Below, piece by piece: positions 16,600 through 26,954 of a stretch of 64,000 nt of DNA. Position 1 is the stretch's first letter. Each line of letters starts with the position of its first letter. The stretch is taken from positions 1 to 64,000 of the forward strand of contig NZ_FXUZ01000006.1 in the NCBI RefSeq assembly GCF_900183575.1. Reading direction: 5' to 3'. The notes beneath the pieces were generated by a model. The model saw only the letters and a program-made list of their open reading frames with translations. It was not told where the DNA came from and did not search any database. The DNA is from Staphylococcus cornubiensis. Lineage in GTDB: Bacteria; Bacillota; Bacilli; Staphylococcales; Staphylococcaceae. A program made the position numbers and the translations under genes.

Positions 16600-18198
16600 A
16601 TGAAAAAAGGTTTTAAAGTATTGGCGACAGTACTTTTATCAGGAACTATTCTCGCGGCATGTGGCCAAGATGGGGACGACAAAGCATCAAAAGATCAGCT
16701 TAAAGTGACAACGACAGTGTTCCCACTACAATCTTTTGTGAAACAAATTGGTGGCGAACATGTAGAAGTCAATTCGATTTATCCTACAGGGGCAGACTTA
16801 CATAGTTTTGAACCTACACAAAAAGATATTATCGATGCGAGCAAATCAGATTTGTTCATTTACACTGGCGATGATTTAGATCCTGTAGCGAAAAAAGTAG
16901 CAGGCGCGATTAAAAAAGATGATCATAAGCTATCATTAGAAGGTAGTTTAGATAAAGCAACATTATTAACAGATCAACATGAACATGGTGAACATGAAGA
17001 GCATGGCGACCATGATGAGCACGGTGACCATGACGAACATGGTGAAGAGGGACACGAGCATGGAGAAGCACATGAAGAACATGAGCACCACCATCATGGC
17101 GGTTATGACCCACATGTATGGTTAGACCCGCAAATGGACAAAAAGTTCGTTACAGCAATTCGTGATGACTTAAGTAAACGTGATCCAAAACATAAAGCAG
17201 AATATGAAAAAAATGCAGACAAAGTATTAAAAGACTTAGATAGCATTGATAAAGATTTAAAAGATGTGACAAAAGATCACCAAGGTCATGCGGTATTTAT
17301 TTCACATGAATCATTAGGTTACTTAGCTGACCGTTATGGTTTCGTTCAAAAAGGGATTCAAAGCTTAAACGCTGAAGACCCATCACAAAAAGAACTGACT
17401 GAAATTGTGAAAGAAATTAATGATACGGGCGCAAAATATATTCTTTATGAAGAAAACGTCGCAAATAAAGTGACAGATACGATTCGTAAAGAAACAGATG
17501 CACAACCATTGAAATTCAATAATATGGAAGCTGTATCAAAAGACCAAGCGAAAGATGCCACATATCAATCATTAATGAAAGAGAATGTGAAAAGCATCGA
17601 AAAAGCACTCAACGACAAAATTAAAGTTGAAGATGATAAAGCGGCGAACAAACACAGCAAAGCAATCCAAGACGGCTACTTCAAAGATGACCAAGTGAAA
17701 GACCGTGAATTATCAGATTATGCTGGTGAATGGCAATCTGTTTACCCATTATTGAAAGACGGCACACTGGATGAAGTGTTCGAACATAAAGCAGAAGACA
17801 AAGGTGACAAATCTGCAAAAGAATACAAAGCTTATTATGACAAAGGTTACAAAACGGATGTAGAAAAGATTAAAATTACAGACAATCAAATTACGTTTAC
17901 GAAAAATGGTAAGTCTATGACAGGTACGTACACTTATGATGGTAAAGACATTTTGAAATATGATGGTGGCAATCGTGGCGTCCGTTATACATTCAAACTT
18001 GAAGGTGACGCATCAGAAGGTTTACCGAAATATGTACAATTTAGCGATCATAATATTGCACCTACGAAAACAGGACATTTCCATATCTTTACAGGAAATG
18101 ACCGTGACAAAGTATTGAAAGAATTAGAAAACTGGCCAACGTACTATCCAGCTCATCTTTCAAAAGAAGAAGTAAAAGATGAAATGTTAGCGCATTAA
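16600..18198 (+). CDS. adcA: Zinc-binding lipoprotein AdcA with ZinT domain
   Basis: 532 residues. The signal peptide ends in the lipobox LAAC. The first part is a cluster A-I (ZnuA) metal-binding protein; a histidine-rich loop of about 40 residues (about 127-168, with repeated HGDHDEHG and ending HEHHHHGG) collects zinc, and YDPHVWLDP follows. From about residue 345 a ZinT/YodA domain is fused (LSDYAGEWQSVYPLL, later GTYTYDG and KTGHFHIF). It delivers zinc to an AdcBC transporter, whose genes are not in the window. The start has GGGAGGAG ahead. Confidence 0.93.
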   Translation: MKKGFKVLATVLLSGTILAACGQDGDDKASKDQLKVTTTVFPLQSFVKQIGGEHVEVNSIYPTGADLHSFEPTQKDIIDASKSDLFIYTGDDLDPVAKKVAGAIKKDDHKLSLEGSLDKATLLTDQHEHGEHEEHGDHDEHGDHDEHGEEGHEHGEAHEEHEHHHHGGYDPHVWLDPQMDKKFVTAIRDDLSKRDPKHKAEYEKNADKVLKDLDSIDKDLKDVTKDHQGHAVFISHESLGYLADRYGFVQKGIQSLNAEDPSQKELTEIVKEINDTGAKYILYEENVANKVTDTIRKETDAQPLKFNNMEAVSKDQAKDATYQSLMKENVKSIEKALNDKIKVEDDKAANKHSKAIQDGYFKDDQVKDRELSDYAGEWQSVYPLLKDGTLDEVFEHKAEDKGDKSAKEYKAYYDKGYKTDVEKIKITDNQITFTKNGKSMTGTYTYDGKDILKYDGGNRGVRYTFKLEGDASEGLPKYVQFSDHNIAPTKTGHFHIFTGNDRDKVLKELENWPTYYPAHLSKEEVKDEMLAH

Positions 18199-18209
18199 TA
18201 TGCCTAATC

Positions 18210-18248
18210 AAAAAACCGGACGAGACATGTATCTCTTCCGGTTTTTTG
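18210..18248. terminator. Bidirectional terminator between adcA and lytM
   Basis: An 11-bp stem (A run plus CCGGA at 18210-18220; TCCGG plus T run at 18237-18247) works in both directions for the convergent genes. Confidence 0.85.
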
Positions 18249-18291
18249 CGTTTTGAGGTGGTTTGAACGGTTTCTCCAATATTATTACATT

Positions 18292-19281
18292 TTATGATTT
18301 TTGGTTAAGGTAGCTTGTTGGATCTACTGCATATTGATTACCAATGCCGCCATCCATACGTTGGAAGTGGAGGTGAGGTGCTGTTGAGTTACCTGTACTA
18401 CCAGACAAACCAATTTGGTCGCCGGCTTTGACTTGATCGCCCGCTTTAACGTTAAGTTGATTCATATGCATATACCATTGATATTTATTACTGTTAGCTT
18501 CTTGAATTGTGACTTGGTTGCCGCCACCATAATTGCTCCAACCACTTTGAATCACTTTACCATCTGTTAATGAGTAAACAGGTGTATTTTCATCCATCGC
18601 ATAGTCGACACCATAGTGCGCGCCACCACCGTGATATTGACCGTATGGTTGTAATTGTTGATGGCTTGTTAACCAGTCAGCAGATTCTGCACGGCCTGAA
18701 CTTTGTTGTGATGAAGCGGATTGTGACGTCTGCTCGATTTGAGGTGCTTGGACTTGTTGTGGTGATTGAGATGAATTTGACTGAGATGTACCGTTTACTC
18801 GTTGTGATGAAGTAGCATCGTTTTGTCCGCTTGTCGCCTGATTGTTTGAGTTAGAAGCTAAGTTAGGTTGTTGATGATATGAATATGGCGCTGCTTGATT
18901 TGTATTGTTTTGAGGTGCATAGCCATGTTGTTGTACACTGTCATGACTTTGACTAGGCGTGTAATCATTGTCATCGTATGCCCCTTGTTGAATGTATTGA
19001 ATTGGGAAATAATAGTAGTGAATATGTCCCGCGTGATCGATACGTGTGAAATAGTATGCTTTATTGTCAAACATGCTTTGGTCCCATTTGCCATCGAGTG
19101 TATGATGGAAGTTACCTTGTGCATCTTCAGTGATATAACCATATGAGAAAATGTCTTGCGTTGATTGAGATGGTACAGCTTGCTTAGTTTGTGGTTGTTC
19201 AGCAGCATCTGCAGTGTGACCCGCAGCTCCCAAAATACCTGCTGAAATTGCCAAAGTAGAAATGCTTATCCATTTTTTCAT
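18292..19281 (-). CDS. lytM: LytM glycyl-glycine endopeptidase
   Basis: 329 residues. A Sec signal peptide ends near ADAAEQ, followed by an N-terminal domain ([20 protein letters not shown]) shared with S. aureus LytM, a low-complexity Ser/Gln/Asn linker (about 130-205), and an M23 domain. Zinc ligands are visible in HYGVDYA and HLHF, with a further His in QWYMHMNQ. It cuts pentaglycine cross-bridges in the cell wall. AGGAGG precedes the ATG. The linker is longer and more Gln/Ser-rich than I recall for S. aureus. Confidence 0.93.
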   Translation of the reverse strand: MKKWISISTLAISAGILGAAGHTADAAEQPQTKQAVPSQSTQDIFSYGYITEDAQGNFHHTLDGKWDQSMFDNKAYYFTRIDHAGHIHYYYFPIQYIQQGAYDDNDYTPSQSHDSVQQHGYAPQNNTNQAAPYSYHQQPNLASNSNNQATSGQNDATSSQRVNGTSQSNSSQSPQQVQAPQIEQTSQSASSQQSSGRAESADWLTSHQQLQPYGQYHGGGAHYGVDYAMDENTPVYSLTDGKVIQSGWSNYGGGNQVTIQEANSNKYQWYMHMNQLNVKAGDQVKAGDQIGLSGSTGNSTAPHLHFQRMDGGIGNQYAVDPTSYLNQKS

Positions 19282-19484
19282 CTTAAAAACATCCTCCTGT
19301 AATTGATCTGCAAGTAACTGTATCAGATTCTAAAAATGAAAGGAAGAGGTGTAAAATGAATTTAACACGGTAGTAATCTTTCAAAAATGATGTAATATAC
19401 CAAAAAGATGATGGGAGAAGGCGTGAAAGGTTAAAAAATGAATTTTGGAATATATTGAATTGTAGTCTGTTTGTAAAATAATAA

Positions 19485-19543
19485 AAAGTATGGATAACGT
19501 CTTGATTTCACAATGTAAGTAAAATAAGCGCTATCCATACTTT
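19485..19543 (-). terminator. Terminator after fda
   Basis: On the reverse strand AAAGTATGGATAGCG pairs with CGTTATCCATACTTT and is followed by TTATTAT. It lies 36 bp past the fda stop. Confidence 0.8.
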
Positions 19544-19578
19544 GATTTTAATAATTAAAAATTAGCGTGTCATACGAC

Positions 19579-20469
19579 TTAGATTTTGTTGACTGACGCA
19601 TCGTAAATCGCATCAATCGTTTGACCTAATAAACGATCAAATTCTTCGTCAGATTGGCTCACGCGTAAGTCATTAATTAATGCACGTGAGAAACTTGCGA
19701 TTAAGCCGTGATTTGTTTTTAAGAATTCATTGGCTTTTTCAAGGCTGTAACCACCTGATAATGCAACAACACGTACGACATTTGGATGGTTGATTAATGA
19801 TTGGTATTGATTTTTTTGAGTTGGAATTGTAATTTTTAACATAACATAGTCTTCAGAACCAAGTTTGTCTAGATGTTTTTGAATTGATTCGGCTAAATAT
19901 GCTTCAATTTCAGCTTTTTGTTCTGCATCAATATTCACTTCTGGCTCGATAATAGGTACAAGGCCTTTTGCGATGATTTGACGCGCAATGTCGAATTGTT
20001 GTTCAACCACTGCATCGATACCTTCTTTATTGAATTCTAAAATGTTAGAACGCATTTTTGTACCGAAAATTTTATGTTCGTTTGCACGGTCTAATAAACT
20101 ATCTAACTCAGGAATAGGTTTCATGAGTTGGACACCGTTTTCTTTATCTTCTAAGCCTTTATCTACTTTTAAGAAAGGCACAATACCTTTTTCAGCTAAA
20201 TATTCGCCAGTGTGCTTGCCTTCAACTTCACGATCCATTGTTTGTTCGAATAAAATCGCGCCAAGCACTTTATCTGCAGAAAATGATGGAGAAGTTACAA
20301 TACGCGTACGCATGTCATGAACGAGTTGGAACATTTCGTCGTCATTTGTGTATTGATCTTCTGAAATACCGTAGCCAAGTAACGCTTTAGGTGTACTACC
20401 ACCACTTTGGTCTAGGGCTGCGATAAAGCCATTTCCATTTTTAATTTTATCAAATTGTTCTTGATTCAT
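19579..20469 (-). CDS. fda: Fructose-bisphosphate aldolase class I
   Basis: 296 residues when started at the ATG at 20469, eleven bases after GGAG; this equals the S. aureus enzyme length. An upstream GTG at 20481 is inside the ribosome site. Family motifs: [17 protein letters not shown] near the N-terminus, [12 protein letters not shown], and VMLKITIPT, whose Lys is the expected Schiff-base residue. It cleaves fructose-1,6-bisphosphate in glycolysis. It is a monocistronic gene. Confidence 0.93.
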   Translation of the reverse strand: MNQEQFDKIKNGNGFIAALDQSGGSTPKALLGYGISEDQYTNDDEMFQLVHDMRTRIVTSPSFSADKVLGAILFEQTMDREVEGKHTGEYLAEKGIVPFLKVDKGLEDKENGVQLMKPIPELDSLLDRANEHKIFGTKMRSNILEFNKEGIDAVVEQQFDIARQIIAKGLVPIIEPEVNIDAEQKAEIEAYLAESIQKHLDKLGSEDYVMLKITIPTQKNQYQSLINHPNVVRVVALSGGYSLEKANEFLKTNHGLIASFSRALINDLRVSQSDEEFDRLLGQTIDAIYDASVNKI

Positions 20470-20800
20470 AGTGACTTTCACTCCTCAAAACTATATTATT
20501 ATACGTCTAGTATGACGAATTATAATGATAGATTCAAATAAAACGGAAAGCCTAAAAATTGAAAAAATCGTGATAAACAAGCGTAATGAAAGGCATTATC
20601 ATATTGTGTCTATAAAGTGAACATTTCTTAACGTGGTGACAGGAAGTGAAGTGATTTTTATAGAGAGGTGAAAAGTGTTTTAAAATGTGTGGAATTGGTA
20701 GAAAGTTTTATAGCCATCATTGAAAAGCAGGAGAATGAAATCTAGTAGTAGAGCGCTTATAAATTTCAATCCCGCTTATCATTGATAGTCTTGAATAAAA
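20470..20800. other. Intergenic region between fda and iolR, no gene seen
   Basis: It holds the fda leader and promoter region (AT-rich, several TATAAT-like words near 20495-20535 on the reverse strand, none with a clear -35). No open frame with a ribosome site was found. Confidence 0.5.
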
Positions 20801-21559
20801 CTAATAATTAACCTCGATGTCATGTTTTTTCACGAAGTCAGAAATATTCTCGGGTAATGGTTGGTCTGTAATGATTGCATGAACACTTTCTAATGGTGCA
20901 TAAGTTAATAGAGTACTTTTATTCATCTTACTGGAATCTACACAAACAAATTTTTGTTTACTTTTCTTCATTACAACTTGCTTGATATAGTTTTCTTCTA
21001 CCTCTGAATTACTAAGTCCATTTGTTACATTGATACCTGTTGCTGCCATAAAAGCTTTTTGGATATTAATCTTATTTAATAAAGAGTGGCTATCGACACC
21101 TATAAAAGATCGAGTTGTTTTTTTAAATTGCTCACCTATAATAAACAGATCAATATTATCAAATTGCGAGGCCTTATTAATAACATCTAGACTGTTAGTA
21201 ATAACCGTTAATGGTAAACTCTTATCGACATAATCAAGAATATGCATTGTAGTCGTACCAGTATCAATATAAATAACATCACCAGCAACTAGTTTTTGTG
21301 CTGCTAATTTTCCTACATACTTTTTTTCTTCTGAATGTTCAATATTACGATCATTAAAGTCTGTTGCACTTGAGTAAGAGATATTTAAAGATTCGACACC
21401 ACCATAAACCTTCTTAACTTTATTCATTTTTGCCAATTGATTTATATCTCGTCTAATTGTGTTAATTGAAACATTAAAATGTTTACTGAGTTCCTCTAGA
21501 GTAACGGCATTTCTATCGTGTATGAAATGTTCAATTTCAAAAATACGTTTGGCTTTCAT
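20801..21559 (-). CDS. iolR: DeoR-family repressor of the inositol operon
   Basis: 252 residues from the ATG behind GGAGG; B. subtilis IolR is 251. The N-terminal DeoR helix-turn-helix is present (VTLEELSKHFNVSINTIRRD, about 17-36), and the C-terminal sugar-phosphate-binding domain has GDVIYIDTGTTT and VITNSLDV. It is divergent from iolA, with two dyads between them. In B. subtilis the inducer is 2-deoxy-5-keto-gluconate 6-phosphate; the same is likely here. Confidence 0.88.
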   Translation of the reverse strand: MKAKRIFEIEHFIHDRNAVTLEELSKHFNVSINTIRRDINQLAKMNKVKKVYGGVESLNISYSSATDFNDRNIEHSEEKKYVGKLAAQKLVAGDVIYIDTGTTTMHILDYVDKSLPLTVITNSLDVINKASQFDNIDLFIIGEQFKKTTRSFIGVDSHSLLNKINIQKAFMAATGINVTNGLSNSEVEENYIKQVVMKKSKQKFVCVDSSKMNKSTLLTYAPLESVHAIITDQPLPENISDFVKKHDIEVNY

Positions 21560-21580
21560 AACAATTCCTCCATTAATATG

Positions 21581-21609
21581 AATATACCCAAAAATTGAAA
21601 GAATAACAA
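21581..21609 (-). promoter_or_regulatory. iolR promoter
   Basis: On the reverse strand TTGTTA (21604-21609), 17 bases, TATATT (21581-21586). It faces away from the iolA promoter and partly shares the dyad at 21609-21644. Confidence 0.65.
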
Positions 21610-21644
21610 TCTGTAAACAAAAGTTAACCAATAAGTTGACAGAT
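21609..21644. promoter_or_regulatory. Candidate IolR operator 1
   Basis: ATCTGTAAAC (21609-21618) and GTTGACAGAT (21635-21644) are inverted copies with 9 of 10 bases matching. The dyad touches both the iolR and the iolA -35 boxes, so binding could silence both genes. Confidence 0.55.
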
Positions 21645-21664
21645 AATTATGACTAATATAGAAT
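21636..21664 (+). promoter_or_regulatory. iolA operon promoter
   Basis: TTGACA (21636-21641), 17 bases, TAGAAT (21659-21664). It is a strong sigma-A promoter, giving a start near 21671 and a leader of about 90 nt. Confidence 0.8.
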
Positions 21665-21674
21665 TAAAATCAAT

Positions 21675-21708
21675 ATATGACCAACATATAATCAAAAGTT
21701 GCTCATAT
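21675..21708. promoter_or_regulatory. Candidate IolR operator 2
   Basis: ATATGACCAAC (21675-21685) and GTTGCTCATAT (21698-21708) are inverted copies with 10 of 11 bases matching. It lies just downstream of the iolA transcription start and could act as a roadblock. Confidence 0.55.
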
Positions 21709-21727
21709 ACTTAATTTTTGCGCTGAG

Positions 21728-21743
21728 ATGTAAGCGCTTACCA
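21728..21743. promoter_or_regulatory. CcpA cre site before iolA
   Basis: ATGTAAGCGCTTACCA matches the cre consensus WTGNAANCGNWNNCAW with one mismatch and is nearly palindromic. It lies in the iolA leader just before the ribosome site, giving carbon catabolite repression by transcription block. Confidence 0.78.
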
Positions 21744-21761
21744 ATGAAGGAGGTAAAGTTT

Positions 21762-23216
21762 ATGGCTGAACTTTTAAAAAATTATATTGGTGGCAAGTGG
21801 GTCGAATCAAAATCCGAAGAGAAGATTGAAGTACTTAATCCGGCAACAAAAGAAGTTATTGCTTACGTACCTATTTCAACTAGAGAAGAGTTAGATGAAG
21901 CAGCAAAAGTTGCACAAGAAGCATTTTTGAAATGGAAAGAGGTCGCTGTTCCTAAAAGGGCACGTATTTTATTCAAGTTTCAACAGCTTCTCATTGAAAA
22001 TAAAGCGTTATTAGCGAATATCATCACTAAGGAAAATGGTAAAAACACTCAAGAAGCACTTGGAGAAGTACAACGTGGTATTGAAAATGTTGAATTTGCA
22101 TGTGCAGCACCAACTTTAATGATGGGGGATTCATTATCAAGTATTGCTACAAATATTGAAGGAACAAGCTATAAATATCCAGTAGGTGTTGTAGGCGGTA
22201 TCACACCGTTTAATTTTCCAATGATGGTGCCTTGTTGGATGTTTCCAATGGCTATTGCTTTAGGGAATACATTTATTATTAAACCTTCTGAACGAACACC
22301 CTTGTTAGTCAATAAGTTGGTTGAATTATTAGAAGAAGCGGGCTTACCTGATGGTGTATTCAATGTTGTACATGGCACAGTGGATGTTGTGAACGGCATT
22401 TGTGAAAACGATAATATTAAAGCGATATCGTTTGTTGGATCAAAAACTGTTGGTGAAATTGTATATAGAAAAGGTACGAAAAACTTAAAAAGAGTTCAGT
22501 GTTTAACAGGTGCTAAAAACCATACGATTATTCTAGATGACGCAGATATCGATAGCGCCGTTAAAGATGTTATTGGTGCAGCTTTCGGTTCTGCAGGTGA
22601 AAGATGTATGGCAGCGGCAGTTGTAGCAGTACAAGAAGGTGTTTATGACACGTTTAAAGAAAAGCTTGTACAGGCGGCTAAAGATATTGTTATAGGTAAT
22701 GGTATTGAAGATAACGTATTTTTAGGTCCTGTCATTAGAGAAGAAAATAAAGTTAGAACATTAAAGTATGTAGATATAGGGGTTGAAGAAGGGGCTACGC
22801 TTATATTAGATGGTAGAGAAAATAACAAAGAAGAGGGTTATTTTGTTAAACCTACTATTTTTGAAAATATTACAACAGATATGACGATTTGGAAAGATGA
22901 AATATTCGCTCCTGTTCTGTCACTTGTTAAAGTTAAGTCTTTAAAAGAAGGAATCCAATTAGCAAATCAATCTGAATTTGCTAATGGTGCATGCCTATTT
23001 ACAGATAGTGCTTCTTCAATCAGATATTTTAGAGAAAATATTGATGCAGGAATGTTAGGAATCAATTTAGGCGTTCCTGCGCCTATGGCAATTTTCCCTT
23101 TCTCTGGTTGGAAATCTTCATTCTTTGGCTCATTGCATTGTAATGGTAAAGATAGTGTTGAATTCTATACACATCGAAAAGTTGTTACAGCACGAAATGG
23201 TGAACCAAGATTCTAA
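21762..23216 (+). CDS. iolA: Methylmalonate/malonate semialdehyde dehydrogenase (CoA-acylating)
   Basis: 484 residues from the ATG behind AAGGAGG, close to the 487 of B. subtilis IolA. It is an aldehyde dehydrogenase fold: [15 protein letters not shown] near the start, [20 protein letters not shown] (NAD site), FVGSKTVG, and [12 protein letters not shown] with the catalytic Cys. The last inositol step is conversion of malonate semialdehyde to acetyl-CoA and CO2. It is the first gene of a nine-gene operon with short gaps throughout. Confidence 0.92.
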   Translation: MAELLKNYIGGKWVESKSEEKIEVLNPATKEVIAYVPISTREELDEAAKVAQEAFLKWKEVAVPKRARILFKFQQLLIENKALLANIITKENGKNTQEALGEVQRGIENVEFACAAPTLMMGDSLSSIATNIEGTSYKYPVGVVGGITPFNFPMMVPCWMFPMAIALGNTFIIKPSERTPLLVNKLVELLEEAGLPDGVFNVVHGTVDVVNGICENDNIKAISFVGSKTVGEIVYRKGTKNLKRVQCLTGAKNHTIILDDADIDSAVKDVIGAAFGSAGERCMAAAVVAVQEGVYDTFKEKLVQAAKDIVIGNGIEDNVFLGPVIREENKVRTLKYVDIGVEEGATLILDGRENNKEEGYFVKPTIFENITTDMTIWKDEIFAPVLSLVKVKSLKEGIQLANQSEFANGACLFTDSASSIRYFRENIDAGMLGINLGVPAPMAIFPFSGWKSSFFGSLHCNGKDSVEFYTHRKVVTARNGEPRF

Positions 23217-23229
23217 AGGAGGCGCATCA

Positions 23230-24042
23230 ATGTCTTACTTACTAAAAAAGGCAAAACAGACAGATGGCGGAATATCGTTCATTCACCAATATAAAATGGA
23301 TGATTTAGGTTTAGCGTACATTGGATTTGAAGTGATTGATATTTCAGCAGGAACGGAGTATCTTTTTGAAACCCATCAGCTTGAAGTCTGTGTCGTTGTT
23401 CATACAGGAAAAGCGAATATTAAAGTTGATAATCAAAATTTCGAGAATTTAGGGCGCAGAGATTCTGCTTTCGATAAAGTACCGACTGATAGTGTTTATG
23501 CCTCAAGTGAAAGAAGTGTGTCAATCACAGCGATTGATCATGCAACAATCATATTATGCTTTTCAAAATGTAGTGTACAAAGACCGACACAATTAATTAA
23601 AGCAGAAGATAATACTGTAGAAGATCGTGGTAAATATGCCAATCAAAGACATGTTCACAACATTTTACCTGACTCTCATGAAGCAAGTGAGAACTTATTA
23701 GTTGTTGAGGTGTATACGAATCAAGGAAATTGGTCGAGTTACCCACCACATAAACATGATATTGATAATTTGCCACATGAATCACTTCTTGAAGAGGTTT
23801 ATTATCACGAAATGAATCCTAAACAAGGATTTGTATTCCAACGTGTCTATACCGATGACAGAAGTATAGATGAAACAATGACCGTTGAAAACAGAGATTT
23901 AGTAGTGGTTCCCAAAGGTTATCATCCGGTAGGTGTGCCTGATGGATATGACAGTTATTACTTGAATGTAATGGCGGGTCCTACGAAAGTTTGGAAGTTT
24001 AATAATGCAAAAGAACATGAATGGATTATCGATAGAGATTAG
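23230..24042 (+). CDS. iolB: 5-deoxy-glucuronate isomerase
   Basis: 270 residues, matching the 271 of B. subtilis IolB. The ATG follows AAGGAGG. KnR-type cupin motifs are seen: WSSYPPHKHD with the metal-binding histidines, then LEEVYYHEMNP and GYHPVGVPDGYDSYYLNVMAG (in two parts). It converts 5-deoxy-glucuronate to 2-deoxy-5-keto-gluconate. Thirteen bases separate it from iolA. Confidence 0.93.
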   Translation: MSYLLKKAKQTDGGISFIHQYKMDDLGLAYIGFEVIDISAGTEYLFETHQLEVCVVVHTGKANIKVDNQNFENLGRRDSAFDKVPTDSVYASSERSVSITAIDHATIILCFSKCSVQRPTQLIKAEDNTVEDRGKYANQRHVHNILPDSHEASENLLVVEVYTNQGNWSSYPPHKHDIDNLPHESLLEEVYYHEMNPKQGFVFQRVYTDDRSIDETMTVENRDLVVVPKGYHPVGVPDGYDSYYLNVMAGPTKVWKFNNAKEHEWIIDRD

Positions 24043-24054
24043 GAGGAAAGTAAC

Positions 24055-25017
24055 ATGAGCGAGAAGAAGCATATTGTTGCGATTGGTCGTGCTGCCATTG
24101 ATCTCAATTCTGTTGAAATCAATAGACCAATGGAAGAAACAAAAACCTTTAGCAAGTATGTAGGAGGTTCTCCAACAAACATTGTCATAGGCGCATCAAA
24201 GTTAGGTCTCAACGTAGGATTAATTGCCAACGTGTCAGATGATCAGCATGGGCGTTTTATTACTAATTATCTACAAGAAGTTGGGGTAGACACGTCACAA
24301 ATTTCTATTGATAAGGACGGACATAAATCCGGATTGACATTCACTGAAATATTGAGCCCTGAAGAGTCCAATATCTTGATGTATAGAGAAAATGTAGCAG
24401 ACCTTAACTTGAAACCAGAAAATGTCGATGAAAATTATATTAAAAATAGCCAATATTTATTGATTTCTGGTGTTGCTTTATCACAGTCTCCTTCACGTGA
24501 AGCTGTTATTAAATCTTTACTTATCGCTAAAAAATATCAAGTGAAGACGATTTTTGAGTTAGATTATAGACCTTATTCATGGAGAAATGAAGAAGAAACA
24601 TCACTTTATTATGAATTATTTGTTCATCAAGTGGATATCGTCATTGGTACTCGCGATGAATTTGACAAAATAAATGCATTTCAACCTTTATCAGATGCCG
24701 AAATTAGCGAGACAATTTTTAAGAATAGCAAGGCTGAATTGGTTGTAATTAAACATGGGGTACAAGGTTCTAATGCTTATACAAGTACGGGTGAATACTA
24801 TACAGGTCAAGCATATAAAGCTAATGTTCTAAAAACTTTTGGAGCTGGAGATTCTTATGCAGCAGCATTTTTATATGGATTAATTAAGACACAAGATATT
24901 CAGACCGCTTTACAGTATGGTGCGGCCTCTGCAGCAATAGTGGTGAGTAGTCACAGTTCAAGTGAAGCGATGCCAACAATTGAGAAAATAGAAGCGCTTA
25001 TTCAAGAGCAAAGTTAG
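24055..25017 (+). CDS. iolC: 5-dehydro-2-deoxygluconokinase
   Basis: 320 residues. PfkB/ribokinase fold: AIGRAAIDLNSVEI at the N-terminus, YVGGSPTNIVIGASKLGL, and the C-terminal catalytic FGAGDSYAAAFLYG, with the Asp being the general base. It phosphorylates 2-deoxy-5-keto-gluconate on O6, giving the likely inducer of IolR and the substrate of IolJ. The ribosome site is AGGAGG. Confidence 0.92.
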   Translation: MSEKKHIVAIGRAAIDLNSVEINRPMEETKTFSKYVGGSPTNIVIGASKLGLNVGLIANVSDDQHGRFITNYLQEVGVDTSQISIDKDGHKSGLTFTEILSPEESNILMYRENVADLNLKPENVDENYIKNSQYLLISGVALSQSPSREAVIKSLLIAKKYQVKTIFELDYRPYSWRNEEETSLYYELFVHQVDIVIGTRDEFDKINAFQPLSDAEISETIFKNSKAELVVIKHGVQGSNAYTSTGEYYTGQAYKANVLKTFGAGDSYAAAFLYGLIKTQDIQTALQYGAASAAIVVSSHSSSEAMPTIEKIEALIQEQS

Positions 25018-25027
25018 GAGTGTTAAG

Positions 25028-26941
25028 ATGTCGAACACAATTCAACTTACAACAGGTGAAGCAATTGTTAAATTTTTAACACAGCAATATATATCAGTAG
25101 ATGGCAAAGAATCTCGGTTTGTAGAAGGTGTTATCAATATTTTTGGCCATGGTAATGTATTAGGTCTTGGAGAAGCGTTGTATCAATATCAAGATAATTT
25201 AAATATTATGCAAGGGAAAAATGAACAGGGAATGGCACATATTGCAACAGCTTTTAGTAAACAAAAGCTAAGAAGAAAGATTTATGCTGTCACAACTTCT
25301 GTTGGTCCGGGTTCAGCCAATTTGGTGACTGCTGCAGGGACAGCTTTAGCGAATCATATACCTATATTATTTTTGCCTGGAGATACTTTTGCGACGAGAC
25401 AACCAGACCCTGTACTTCAACAAATAGAGCAGCCGTATAGTATTGGGGTAACAACAAATGATGCCTTAAAACCTGTATCAAGGTACTTTGATCGTATTAC
25501 ACGTCCAGAACAAATTATGAGTGCACTTTTAAGAGCTTTTGAAGTCATGACGAATCCTGCTACTGCTGGGCCAGTAACCATTGCATTAAGTCAAGATGTA
25601 CAAGGTGAGTCATATGATTTTCCAGTTTCATTTTTTAAAAAGAGAGTGCATTATATGGATCGTTTAGCGCCTAGCGAACGTTCAGTTGAAAAAGCAATCA
25701 AGTTGATTAATGATGCTGAAAAGCCTTTATTCGTTGTCGGTGGAGGAGCAAAGTATTCTGAAGCTCAAGAAATTGTTAAACAGTTAAGTGAAAAACATCA
25801 TATTGGAATTGTTGAAACACAAGCCGGCAAGTCAACAGTAGAGGCGAATTTTAAATTCAACTTAGGCGGTGTTGGTGTTACTGGTAATTTAGCAGCAAAC
25901 GAATTTGCTAAGGATGCCGATGTTGTTATAGGTATAGGTACGAGATATTCAGATTTTACTACAGGTTCGAAAACAGCTTTTGATTTTGAAAATGCATCGT
26001 TTATCAATATTAATGTTAATCGTAGTGATGCATTGAAATTAGATGGTATAGATGTTTTAGGTGATGCAAAATGTGCGCTCGAAAGGTTGGCCGAGGGATT
26101 AAAAAGGATATCCCATGATAATGCCAATGAAATTGAAAGGTTAAAAATGAGTTGGCAAAAAGAGCGTCAACGTCTAGCAAGTATAGATATAAATCATGAT
26201 AAGTATCAACCTGAGATAGAAGATGCGTTTGAAGAAGAAAAATTTCAAAAGTATGTATCTCAATTAAATACTCAACTTCCACAAACAAATGCACTTATAC
26301 ACTTAAATCATTTAATCAAAGAAGATGCAATTATTGTTGCTGCTGCAGGATCATTACCTGGAGATTTGGAAAGGTTATGGGAGTCTCAGAAGTTTAATAC
26401 TTATCATATGGAATATGGTTACTCAACTATGGGTTACGAAATTGCTGGTGCATTAGGAGCTAAATTAGCTGAACCGGAAAAAGAAGTTTATGCATTTGTT
26501 GGTGATGGCAGCTTTTTAATGTTGCATTCTGAACTTGTAATTGCATTGCAATACCACCAAAAGATTAATGTAGTGCTATTTGATAATAGCGGATTTGCCT
26601 GCATTAATAATTTACAAATGGGTAACGGTGGCGAAAGCTTCTGTACTGAATTTTCGATGCCAAATGGTGACGTCTTAAATATTGATTATCAAAAAGTAGC
26701 AGAAGGATATGGTGCAAAAGGTTATAAAGTGAATCATTTAAATGGATTAGAAAGTGCGATAAAAGAAGCGGCATCACAAAATAATAGTACGTTATTTGAA
26801 ATTAAAACGTTACCTAAAACGATGACTAAAGGTTATCAATCATTTTGGAATGTTGGCGTATCTGAGGTAAGTGAAAATCCAAAAATTTTAAAAGCATTTG
26901 AAGAAAAGAGAAAGAAAATGATGAAAGCTAAGAAATACTGA
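25028..26941 (+). CDS. iolD: 3D-(3,5/4)-trihydroxycyclohexane-1,2-dione hydrolase
   Basis: 637 residues, equal to B. subtilis IolD. It is a thiamine-diphosphate enzyme: EQGMAHIATAFSKQ at about 75 with the cofactor-activating Glu, TSVGPGSANLVTAAGTALAN, a middle nucleotide-fold domain, and a C-terminal GDGSFLMLHSELVIAL followed by FDNSGFACINNLQ, the metal-binding motif. It opens the ring to form 5-deoxy-glucuronate. It depends on TPP, and the thiC gene lies in the same window. Confidence 0.94.
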   Translation: MSNTIQLTTGEAIVKFLTQQYISVDGKESRFVEGVINIFGHGNVLGLGEALYQYQDNLNIMQGKNEQGMAHIATAFSKQKLRRKIYAVTTSVGPGSANLVTAAGTALANHIPILFLPGDTFATRQPDPVLQQIEQPYSIGVTTNDALKPVSRYFDRITRPEQIMSALLRAFEVMTNPATAGPVTIALSQDVQGESYDFPVSFFKKRVHYMDRLAPSERSVEKAIKLINDAEKPLFVVGGGAKYSEAQEIVKQLSEKHHIGIVETQAGKSTVEANFKFNLGGVGVTGNLAANEFAKDADVVIGIGTRYSDFTTGSKTAFDFENASFININVNRSDALKLDGIDVLGDAKCALERLAEGLKRISHDNANEIERLKMSWQKERQRLASIDINHDKYQPEIEDAFEEEKFQKYVSQLNTQLPQTNALIHLNHLIKEDAIIVAAAGSLPGDLERLWESQKFNTYHMEYGYSTMGYEIAGALGAKLAEPEKEVYAFVGDGSFLMLHSELVIALQYHQKINVVLFDNSGFACINNLQMGNGGESFCTEFSMPNGDVLNIDYQKVAEGYGAKGYKVNHLNGLESAIKEAASQNNSTLFEIKTLPKTMTKGYQSFWNVGVSEVSENPKILKAFEEKRKKMMKAKKY

Positions 26942-26954
26942 TGGAGGATACGGT

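Noticed and set aside
21623..21639. Possible SaeR box GTTAA...GTTGA near iolR
   Set aside because: The spacing is seven bases and the second half-site has a mismatch; it is better explained by the IolR dyad.
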